A DNA stretch of 64,000 nucleotides from Daldinia sp. FL1419. Lineage: Eukaryota > Ascomycota > Sordariomycetes > Xylariales > Hypoxylaceae. The notes beneath the pieces are model-generated. The model saw nothing but the letters and a program-made list of their open reading frames with translations, did not search any database and had not been told where the DNA came from. The DNA lies in assembly GCA_025201765.1 (NCBI GenBank), contig MU623441.1:1-64000 (forward strand), in the 5' to 3' direction. Of this stretch, positions 24,782 to 34,525 are shown one piece after another; position 1 is the stretch's first letter; each line of letters opens with the position of its first letter. Made by a program: the position numbers and the translations under genes.

Positions 24782-25127
24782 CTTTTTAATGGACCATACA
24801 CTATAAGTACAACAATTAAAATATAAGAATGTTAATTGGTCAATTAAGATTTAACCTTAAATTGACCTTATGGATATTTCTTTAGAAAGTGCTATATTTA
24901 TAGTAAATACTTTTACTAAATCCATTATAATTACAAGGGGCTTAATACTATTATTTATTTAAATTATAACGCATTTAATAAATACCTATAAAATTTTTAT
25001 TGCCCCCAAAATGCCCTATATTTATAGCAGCCTTAATACCTTTATATACTGTAATTACAACGGATTTAATAAATTCTCGGAGACTTTTTAATAACCACTA
25101 AAATATAACGTACTAATCACTAAAATT

Positions 25128-25246
25128 CGCTGTAATTATAGAGGGTCTAGCGCACCTCCGCGCTATAATTATAACGCATATTATAAATCGGACGAAATTT
25201 TTTTTTGCGTTTTTAGTTTTGTCGGTTTTGCACTAATGGTGCACCG
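25128..25246 (-). repeat. right terminal inverted repeat
   Basis: 119-bp partner of the left repeat; starts CGCTGTAATTATAGAGGG on the plus strand and ends next to the TA duplication. Confidence 0.85.
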
Positions 25247-25248
25247 TA

Positions 25249-25862
25249 GGGGGGGAATCCTACGTTTGATCCTTATGAATATTTTCATACAAATACAGAA
25301 TACAAAAAGAGATCACACAATCGGGAACTAACCACAGGTCAATTACACCGTCACTCCAGGTATCTATGATACAATTAAAAATATAGTATATGATATAAAA
25401 ATAAAAATAAAATACAGAGCCGTAAATTAGGAAAAGTTAACTGTTGCTTTATCCATACTTTACATATTTTTTCCCCTATAACTAAATAAGTTTCACTTAG
25501 ATGAATCACAATCTATCACGTGACGCATGATACAATACACCGTCGTCTTGAGGGTTGAGGTTGTTATAAGCGTTATGTCTCCAGGTGTGCTTTGAATTCG
25601 CAGTATCATCTATCTCATCAAAAGCCGAAAACATTACACGCACGACCACATAAGTAGAGGAAGAAGGCAAGAACACACTCATATACATGCACACAGAACA
25701 TATATCAGGCAATCCAAAGGCAAAATATAGGGAAAACACTGTATTATTGCGCAAAGGGTCGATCTATATCGCCCGTCTCTAATAAACCGCGCAGTACCTC
25801 TCCAGCACCAGAAACCTAGCTCGTTTTAACGATCTCATCAAACCAGGTACACTAGGAGGTGC
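25249..25862. other. intergenic 3' of the F-box gene
   Basis: No gene; AT-rich 3' flank of the F-box-like gene. Confidence 0.5.
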
Positions 25863-27488
25863 CTAACAAAGTCGATAAAACATAATAAGCCAGTTGCTTA
25901 GTCTCTGCTTAGACTTCCCAACCGCAAAGCTATCGTATTCATCGCCCATGACAAATCGTTCCAAGTAGGATTCTACTTCCTCGACGCGGCAATCTCCGCA
26001 GACACAGCTCTTTTTGTGATTCCTCGGTCCATATTTAAGTATCCTCCGGTCCTTCGTTGGCAAGTGCCACAACCGTTCTAGATAGACGTAGAAGGACTTC
26101 ATCTCTTGCAGCTCTTGAAACGGCTCTAAAAGCCGTTTGTGAACATTGAACAAGTAGTCGGCATCGTTACCCACTCGATCCATCTTCTTGCAAAAGTAGT
26201 TTGCATCGTTGACATTGTAGACGTCATTCCGAAATTCCATGTAGACACTTATTTCCAATTTGGCGATATTTACGTGGGCCTTAATAAGCTCGATAGCTTG
26301 AGACCATTCGGTGTAGAGACGGTGAGGTGGCGTGGGGTATTCACACCTAGCTATAGGATCAAATTTGATCTCAAGAGAGCGTAGGCGGGAGAGAACATTC
26401 GGCCATTGACATCTTGAAAAGAATTGTGATACCGATGGTAGTACCGGACGGGGTCGTAGACGTCCCGATACCCTGGCCATTCTTCGCTTGGTGTTTTGTT
26501 GGCTTTCACAACGCAGGATAACGCGGTTGTGGTAGTAAAAGACGTCGCATGCGTCCTGGTACATGGTGTGGTTGACGAGCATCATCGGCAACGGTGAAAC
26601 CCAACATTCGCAGTACGGCGAATAACTGCTGTGCATACGACTGCAGAAAAGATTCGGGGTCTGGTCTGCTACAGAGAAGCAGGATATATACCGGCAACCA
26701 CGGCAGTTATCGGGGCATACGCCCCAGCAGCGCTTAATTTGAAAGCCAGTCGCTGCAAACCATTCAACCTCATTTTTAGGCGTTACCAGATCGGTGTATT
26801 CTAGTATGCGTTGCCTAATTTCTGTCGGCAGGGACATATAGTACGGAAAGGTCTGAAGCTGGGGATTTGAATCGACCCCTTTAATTCGAAGGGCCATCTC
26901 CTTGGCAAAGTCGGATATGTGCTTGATATACTTATCGTGTAATCGGAGCTCGCATTCCGCAAGGATACCGGGACGATCTAGAAGGGGCTGAAGGACCGCA
27001 GACGTCGAATCCATGTCCTCCTCCATAGTATCACACATTAGGTAGAGCTTGAGCTTTCCCGGAATTGTGTTGGAGAGAATATTCTCAATAGCTTCTTGCC
27101 ACTGATCGATGTGCTCTTGCTGAAGACCAAAGCGGCCAGGAGGGGGGTCATAACGGCTATGTAACCAAACGACCAATCTCGTTAGACTAGAGCAATGTTG
27201 TGGCGACAATCCACAAAGAAACTCCAGACCTGATGTAAGATACATGTGGTCTACGAAGATGGTGTTCTTTTCCAATAGGAGTGATTTTGCCTCATCATGA
27301 ATCGTTTTACAAGTTTGGAGGATGCTGTATATGAATCGTTCACTCTCGGCCGTGTGTGGCTGGATCCCTCGAATTGACGGTCTTTCTCCGACGTTAATGT
27401 ACGATCCGATAGGAATGCCGGCATCAAGGTAAATCTTCTGCCTTACGGCGAGGGGAAGGTCGAGAAAGGTCTTCGGTTTCTGGTCCAT
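25863..27488 (-). CDS. fungal F-box-like protein with two F-box-type motifs
   Basis: An intronless frame of 541 residues. It starts almost directly with an F-box-like helix pair, FLDLPLAVRQKIYLDAGI (8-25). A second one, YMSLPTEIRQRILEYTDL, lies at about 217-234. Each is followed by a similar layout (CKTIHDEAKSLLLEKNTIFV after the first, NHTMYQDACDVFYYHNRVIL after the second). The protein therefore looks like an internal duplication. A Cys-rich patch follows the second (CWGVCPDNCRGCRYISC, about 254-270) and another lies near 496 (CVCGDC). Related fungal proteins are annotated as F-box or DUF7730-like, and an SCF adaptor role is inference. Context ACAAAATGG at the start is good. Confidence 0.75.
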   Translation of the reverse strand: MDQKPKTFLDLPLAVRQKIYLDAGIPIGSYINVGERPSIRGIQPHTAESERFIYSILQTCKTIHDEAKSLLLEKNTIFVDHMYLTSGLEFLCGLSPQHCSSLTRLVVWLHSRYDPPPGRFGLQQEHIDQWQEAIENILSNTIPGKLKLYLMCDTMEEDMDSTSAVLQPLLDRPGILAECELRLHDKYIKHISDFAKEMALRIKGVDSNPQLQTFPYYMSLPTEIRQRILEYTDLVTPKNEVEWFAATGFQIKRCWGVCPDNCRGCRYISCFSVADQTPNLFCSRMHSSYSPYCECWVSPLPMMLVNHTMYQDACDVFYYHNRVILRCESQQNTKRRMARVSGRLRPRPVLPSVSQFFSRCQWPNVLSRLRSLEIKFDPIARCEYPTPPHRLYTEWSQAIELIKAHVNIAKLEISVYMEFRNDVYNVNDANYFCKKMDRVGNDADYLFNVHKRLLEPFQELQEMKSFYVYLERLWHLPTKDRRILKYGPRNHKKSCVCGDCRVEEVESYLERFVMGDEYDSFAVGKSKQRLSNWLIMFYRLC

Positions 27489-30225
27489 TTTGCTGTTGGC
27501 GTCTAGAATGATGGGTACGAGATAGCAAGCAGAATATGGGAGTAGAAGAAGGACGAAGGGGTTTTTATTTTGTTGGATGTTTTGTTTTCGTCTGAGATTT
27601 AGAATATGTAGCAGAGGAAAAAACTACTGCCACTTTATGCAGAGAGATATGCGTTATAAATAATTCCGTGGCCAACCCGCCGAGGAAATCAAGCGTAACA
27701 CGGAATTGTTTACACGTTCTAACGTGATGGGTGAACGCAAAATAAACCACAGCTTTTATTGGCCTAAGAGTAAGCTTCTTTGCTAGTCGAGCAGGGTCAG
27801 TACCCCAGGTATCTTGGGTTCTGGTTGAGTGAGTACCTGGAGTATAGCGCGGTGTTGGGGATGTTCGCGTGTAACGATAAATCATGAATCGACCCTAAAC
27901 AGTGCGCTAACATCTTATATTAAACATCCATTTACTAACTTATTAGTGCTAAGGACATAATTCACCATGCTATGGCTATATTTCGCGCCGTCAATGGGCA
28001 AGTTTACGTGTACTATTAGGGGATAAGTGGGTATAGAGGAGTGATGGGGGTATGTTTATTTACCTACCTACCTAGGTAGGTATGTAGCTAGGTGGGCATC
28101 CATGAAGTATCGTGAGTCCTAGCAAGAGCTTAGAGGGTCAGATATTGTCGGCTTAACATGTCTGTCACCTGGCAGTCATTTCTTGCACATGGCATCTACC
28201 AATTCCCCAATTTCTACCTACGTGAATGAATCCTAATACAGCTGCATAAACCGCCGTGACGGACAGTATAGACAGATGATTTTTCACAACAACCACTACG
28301 GCAGTTTCAGGTGCCTAAAAAAATGCGATTGTGGTGATGAGTTGAGCGTACGTAGCTTTAACTAGTACCATAGCCGCGTAGGGCCAGCTAGGAACTCTCC
28401 CCCCTTACAATGGATGCTGGGATTCTCTTGACGAATGCTTCCCTCTGTTGTTTCCTAGTCGTCTCAGGTTGTTTCCTGCCAATCGCAAGCGGGATCTTAA
28501 GTTAAGTAGAGCCTCCTCAAGTACCACGCCGTCAACATTCCTCTCGCTTATAACCAAAATGGATCATGTAGGCATCGATCGAAACAAGTCAAGACGTAAT
28601 CTTCATCGTGTGAAGCAGCGAACTGGTAATTATTTCGACGTATCTATATTTAAATATTTGTCGCGAGGCGGACCAAGAAGTAAGGAAACAACTCCGTTGT
28701 TCCGCGAGGAAACTATCTACAACTATGGCTAAGGGTGACTACATATAGAACAAATCCTCTGTTCTATATGTAGCACAGGCTAGAGCCCTGGCAATATTGA
28801 GGATATCGGAAAATTACTTACTCTATTACTCAAACAGTGTATCCCGGTCTCTTGACAAATTTTCGAAATAATGCATTCTTGTCATCTTGCCGACAAGTTG
28901 TATCTAAAGCTTCTGCATTCGCATCCTACCGAGAGCCGCCAAATTAACGTTTGAGATTACTTCGTGGTCCTTCTCTTCTTCTCTACCAATAATATCTGGT
29001 ATTTCGGTATATTTTAGATTCGACAAGAAATTTTCGTACCCAGGTTAGCGATCGTAAAGCAAATGACAGGCAATTAAATCATCAACTTTGCTATCACTGA
29101 CTTCAAAAACCGTCTTATAGGGGTACCTAGATCTTGACGTATGTATGTTTATGCTAAAGATGTCACCGTCGAAATGCCGAACCGGGAATTCGCCAAGGGA
29201 ATTCTGATCTTTTGTGGCCACACAGAAAGCAAGAGAAAGATAATATTGGTTCTAATGCCGAACCGGAGAATTTCCAAGAGTTTTCCACAACATTACTGTC
29301 GAAATTTACGGTATCTGCCCCCGCCCCCCGTAGTATCATCGGGAAATATTTCCATGAGAGACATCGGCCTAGATTTTGTTGCGGTTTCCAAGACCTCCTG
29401 AAATCTGTGACTAGGCTGGCCATTAGCCGTGCCGACTGGATTTGCAACGTGTAATGTTTGATTTAGATCCGTTAAAAAGGGATCGCCCCTATCCCCTATC
29501 AAAGCTCTAGATCTTTCACTGATGTTGTCTATGTTTATATTGATACAAGCTCATTACTTGTTTGGCAGTATATCGTTCAACTAGCGTGTCTACGTGGATT
29601 GTTGTACTTTGACATCCGTCTGCGGTATTGTGTGGCTCTGCTTTGCTATTGAGTAGTGAATATGATACGAGATTGTCGAAGATCCTAAACATTTAAATGA
29701 GACTCGGGATAGGTAGTTGACTGGTGTGATGTAATATGCAATGATACTGACCCCTCTCCCAGCCGCAAATATTATTTGAGGGGTACGTAGACACAACCAA
29801 CAAAGGAGGTAGTCAATATGATAGGACTACGCCCTACTAATATGACGATTTCGCCACGTAGAGTAGTATTGTGAAGATCTCACCGAAAATTACCATGTAG
29901 GTATGTATATATCTTCCATTCGCTCTCCCGTATCTTTCCTCAGTAATCATCTACTACACTTCTTTTTTGGCGATAATTAGCAAGAAATTTATCGGCATTA
30001 CAATTAGTTATCTACATGAGATTATCAGCTTAGCTGACGTCTTTTGGCAGCTAATATCTTATTCATCGTACGAGTTGTGCGACCACGAAACCGAGGATTT
30101 CTTGGTTATACTCTTGCGACGTCAAGGAACTGTATCGACAACGTCGAGGTTAGCCGAGCTAGTTCTACATCTTTGTTCTACATCTTTTTTCCCTAGTACC
30201 GCTTCGAACCGTTTGAGACCCAAAC
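27489..30225. other. 2.7-kb intergenic stretch
   Basis: No convincing gene. It contains a CCTACCTACCTAGGTAGGTA palindromic cluster (28061-28085), a perfect 14-bp inverted repeat with a 7-nt loop (28739-28773), and two copies about 80 bp apart of a 25-bp unit starting ATGCCGAACCGG (29174, 29254). A 94-codon frame at 28448-28732 (+) has no recognised similarity. Confidence 0.45.
28739..28773. repeat. perfect hairpin, 14-bp stem and 7-nt loop
   Basis: CTACATATAGAACA, loop AATCCTC, then the exact reverse complement TGTTCTATATGTAG. Not associated with a gene end I can support. Confidence 0.8.
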
Positions 30226-30687
30226 ATGGCGTTCAGCCCTGATAGAGCAATACCTAAACGACGTCTCGAGTTCCTATATGATTTCGAGAAGAAGGAATTT
30301 GTCCTCCAGTTCCAACATCAATATTACGCCGCAGCATACCAAGCAAGGAATAATGAAGCACGCATCCTCAGCGAAAGACCTCGCGAAGTTTGGCTCCCCC
30401 ACGCTAAAGGTATGAAGGGCTTACGAAGTTGCTCTTATGGAATAGCTGTGGTTTTCGAATCCGAAAGTGCCGCCGAATATTGGAAGAAACGGACGATTCT
30501 CGGTAGCATGGCGCTAGTTGAAGGGGCGGATCCTAGTGTTTACATCAAACGTGAATGGTCTTTGGATGAGTTTGAGAACAAGATTGGCATGGCCCGCAAC
30601 GAACCACCGAGACTCGCAGAGAGCCCGAATAGACGGGGGATTAGAGTTGGTGAACAGTTCCATAACCATTACGCGGACATTCGTTAA
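30226..30687 (+). CDS. hypothetical protein, 153 aa
   Basis: An intronless frame with a good start context (CCAAACATGG). The protein is charged and soluble-looking. It begins MAFSPDRAIPKRRLEFLYDF, with a central GIAVVFESESAAEYWKKR and a C-terminal RGIRVGEQFHNHYADIR. It has no signal peptide, membrane span or known motif. Protein-like composition and the start context make it a likely gene. I do not recognise the family. It is followed in the same direction by another fungal hypothetical gene 770 bp on. Confidence 0.5.
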   Translation: MAFSPDRAIPKRRLEFLYDFEKKEFVLQFQHQYYAAAYQARNNEARILSERPREVWLPHAKGMKGLRSCSYGIAVVFESESAAEYWKKRTILGSMALVEGADPSVYIKREWSLDEFENKIGMARNEPPRLAESPNRRGIRVGEQFHNHYADIR

Positions 30688-31459
30688 GCACACGACGCTA
30701 TGCAGAAACTGGGGAGATTCCGGATATCGAGTTGCATGGATCTATGGGCATGTGTTATATCGAACATTCGACCTTGAAATATTCTGAAAGAGATGTTGAT
30801 TTGCCAGTCATACATACGCTGTTATTTGCTTGTCCCCTTTTCATAGTTCCTTTACCTGGTATTGATTCTTGGAGTTTTGGCAGTGGCTAGATTGTATCTC
30901 GAAAAGATAATCTACACAACTCGATTATGAAGTCGGTAGCGATTATATTCAACGGGGTGACTGAGTGTTTGATGGGGTCTACATAAGTAGCTTATCCAAT
31001 GTCCTTCCCACCACGAGGTAGTGAAGACTTTGTGAACGTGAAATGAACGTGTGATCGATCTAGCAGATTAAACTGTCATACTTAAAGGACGGTTACAGAG
31101 CGAGAGACACCTAGCCGGCGATATAACATTCCAATCAATAATCGTAACTCCTTTGAATGGTATTATATCCCAGAAAAGATAGTATCTCCTATAAATAGCG
31201 TTATACCCTCACTGAAATAATTATTGGTTTTGTGGAACTCTCCACTTTGGAATTTCGAGCAACCCAAAGCGGTAAAATTATAAGATACGTTCAATCTAGG
31301 TCTTTAATCTATGCATTTTATCTGCAACCTAGTGGCTATAGCCTCTCCCATTTGGTTAAGCCCCTGAGTATTTTAAAATATTATTAGTTGTGTATAAGCT
31401 GTTTACATTCAACGACCTATCTATTTTCTTAGCGTCCTTACTTTTAGCAATAGTTCAAT
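30688..31459. other. intergenic between two hypothetical genes
   Basis: AT-leaning, no frame of note; presumed 3' flank and promoter. Confidence 0.45.
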
Positions 31460-32379
31460 ATGTACGTCCGTGACGAAATCATCAACGCCATCCTACGGCT
31501 GTACCAGCAAGTTATCCGCCATCCCTATCTCGATGAAATCTCACTCCTAGTACCGCCTTTAGGTGGCTGGAGCTTGATTAGCGTTCAAGGGAAAACCGAA
31601 ACTGTGCTTGATCTACTTCGTCATCTCCCATACCTTTGCTCGAGGAAACAGTACGACCGACTCCTTATCAACTGGGAAACGGTTCCCATATGCTATATTC
31701 ACGATGAAGGTCATCATGAAGCCTACTCCCTCCCAGTACATTGCGTTTATCTCGCCCGTGGCGTTGACCGAGAAGGTACCTCCTTAATCCTTGATACCGA
31801 ACAAGCCACCATAACTGAATACTGCCACACTGGAACCTACATTACAGTGTCCAAGGAGGAATACGAAGCACTTTCTGAAGCAGATAAATGGAAAGCTCAT
31901 CGCACATCACCTATCGCGGAATTCTTTGACGCTTGGACGCGACGGTATGAGAAATTGGTATGGATGCTGACACCGAATCCGATCGGTCAGCCGACAACAG
32001 GGAGATTCTATAGCCGTGCAGAGACGAGCGCTGAGGAAGACAGACTTCTTCAGGAGGACCAGCTGAAGCTGTGGCGGTTTCGGGACGATATTAACCCCCC
32101 GGATTCCGCAAACGCCCTCGATAAGGCCCGATATGAGGCCCGGATCGATATGAGAAGACATGTGGAAGTGAGTTTGTAACCCTAGTTCTTTTACCCCCAA
32201 AACTAGTACTAATTATACGCGTATAGGACGTATATAATACTTATCTCCGCTATGGATGGCCTCGCCACTTTGATAAAGATGGGTGTCGTAGCCAGTTGCT
32301 GCGGTTGGAAAAGACCAAGGACGCAGAAGATAGGCGAAAAATGGATGATATTAACCCAGATGCGCACCTGTTCGATTAA
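31460..32379 (+). CDS. conserved fungal hypothetical protein, 286 aa
   Basis: Exons 31460-32167 and 32227-32379. The 59-nt intron has donor GTGAGT, branch TACTAAT and acceptor TATAG. Splicing after VE in phase 0 replaces a premature stop with DVYNTYLRYGWPRHFDKDGC, a segment I remember at the C-terminus of a common fungal hypothetical family (VYxxYGWP). The first exon has LLVPPLGGWSLI, then an acidic central part and an Arg-rich end. It has no signal peptide or membrane span, so it is probably cytosolic or nuclear. Function is unknown; any SMI1/KNR4-like relation is only a suspicion. Confidence 0.7.
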
Positions 32380-34503
32380 GACATAAATATTCTAAGTATC
32401 CAGACTTGCCAACCCCTGTGGAAAGAGGTAGATATACGAAAAATAGGAGTCATTGCAAGCAATATTTATCAAAGCTCTGATCGTTATATACCTAGGTATA
32501 TACATACTTACACCACGACAGTAATTTACCTTCAAGATCCATCCGAACACACACTGGTCCAGATTTAAATAGCACGAGGTTCAGTGTTGCGGCTAGGAAT
32601 AGATTTGTTTTAACACTACACCTTAAGCCCTGTATGTTTAGTAGCTCTCCTATTCGATCCGGGTTATTACTTTTCAACTAGGTAGTTGTGACAGACCTTA
32701 GCTACTTAAAACCCAACTTCTCCTATACATTTGACTTTTGGTCTATCTGTCTCTCTTGTACTCAACTTGTCAGCCTTCCCCCTTATATACCTAAAAGCCT
32801 ATCCGGCGAATATCTGGACCGAAAAGAAATCTATATCTACCTACCTACCCTAACTAAACTCAACTCATAAACTTCGCGCCGTGGTGTTAAGATGGATAAT
32901 CCATGCTGATATTGAACTGTTAAGGTAGACTTTCCGGTCGGTCATGTTTAGTTGATTGCACCTAGCATTCGCTTGCATTAATTGCCCCCCTTTGTTTTAG
33001 TTGACTATCTCGTCGTAGTTAGTGGTTCTCATATGTCTGACACTATTCTTTTCACCTCGGTTACATGCCTAGATAATAATGAAAGTTAATAAAAATACCC
33101 CTTCGTTGGCGCCCACAAACTATCCGCTATCGAGTTAAGCGCGTCAAGCTCACTCCGCCAACTCTAGTAACTGTATAAAGCCAGAATAGTTTTCGCAAAA
33201 CTACCTGGAGAACTTTGTCAGACATTGATAAGAAGCGGCTCTTCATAAGCAACAAATTCGAGATTAGAACGTGTATAAAGTTACCGTATTAATCTTAATT
33301 AATTATATTTATCGGTTCTAATCTTCTAGGTTACCCCTTTCCCGCCTCCGTTCGTTGGTTAATAGCCTTCGACGGCGTGAGGCTAAAAACCCCGCAGAGA
33401 TGCCGGCCGCAGCCACGGGTGGTAGTATTCAGAAACAGGTTATGGGACCAGTATATTCGCGAGGTAACCCCATCACCGCCGGCCTATTGTATTCACGTAA
33501 TTCATGTAATGTTGGACAGTCACATGCGCGTTGGGAAAGCAAATCAAACCTGCACTTAGCTCCGCGCCGTCCGGACTAGCTTTCGGGTCCCCAGTCTACA
33601 TGATGTGCCCAAGGACTCGGCCGATAAATCCGATAGTCGCAGGGTGGGATAGAACAAGGTCGAATAAAAAGAATAAAAAAAATAAAAAAATGATAAGTCT
33701 ATAAAGAATAAAAGATGGTTAGGTAGTTATCTACGATAGGTCCCATTGCATTGGTTACTATTTAGGATGCGGAACCCAGCACTTGCATGCCGACCACGCT
33801 ACCGTGTACCACGCCACATATACGATATATCGCGAAATGGGGTGATAGATACGTTAGTATCATAATATCATTGGGTTAGATCGCATATGAAGCGATCTGT
33901 GCGACAAGGGGGGGCGTTGTCAGCCCTTTGAAGTCTCCGGCTTTGAGGGTGAGGGTGGGATAGTAATAAATAGAACCTGTAGGCATCGTAAGTATTGGAA
34001 AGGAGATGCGCTAGATAGCGTCGCGCGGAGAGGTCAGAGAGGTCAGAGGGGTCCGCACGGTTCGCTGGAGTGGTTATGAGTAGCATGAGTAGCATGAATT
34101 AGCACGAGTTAGCACGAGTAGTGTCCATAAGTAGGACAGTCGTCATATGCGAGCAATGTCGAACGCAGCGACGGGTTGGGCGAACAGCACCAAACAGAAG
34201 GCAGCAAACTCGAACTCGCGCAGAATTACTACATACGTCAGAATCAGGCACGCGTCGGGCGCCGTCCGGATCTCTGGATGAGGTTGCAGCGCTGCAATGC
34301 TGCACTTGTTGGACGTGCAGCATAAAAGGGGGACGAGGGATGAGAGAGGGACAGGCAGACACACACACACACATACACAGGATACACACACAAGACACAC
34401 ATACAACCACGATGGTTACTTTGAGTTATTGACGAGAGTGGCGGTCAACAAATATAGAGATAGAGGGAGAGGGAGATACCTTTAGAGATGTAAATTTATT
34501 TGG

Positions 34504-34525
34504 GTATATATATATATATATATAT
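34504..34525. repeat. (TA)n microsatellite
   Basis: About eleven TA units in a row in intergenic DNA. Confidence 0.9.

Larger units (their letters stand above)
24664..25246. mobile_element. non-autonomous TA-target DNA transposon (MITE-like), 583 bp
   Basis: The terminal inverted repeats are 118-119 bp (24664-24781 and 25128-25246). They begin CAGTGGCCCATTAGTAC and, read inward from the right, CGGTGCACCATTAGTGC. They share AAAACCGACAAAACTAAAAA and end ...CCCTCTATAATTACAGCG. Both ends abut TA (24662-24663 and 25247-25248), as for Tc1/mariner/pogo-type insertion. The 346-bp centre is AT-rich without a frame, so no transposase is encoded. Centre and repeats carry many variants of a TATAATTATAG motif. 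It lies between the HET and F-box genes, which are both on the minus strand. Confidence 0.85.

Noticed and set aside
34099..34432. Overlapping 103-codon frames on both strands
   Set aside because: Built from CA/TG microsatellite sequence; Cys/Val or Thr/His runs are repeat translation.
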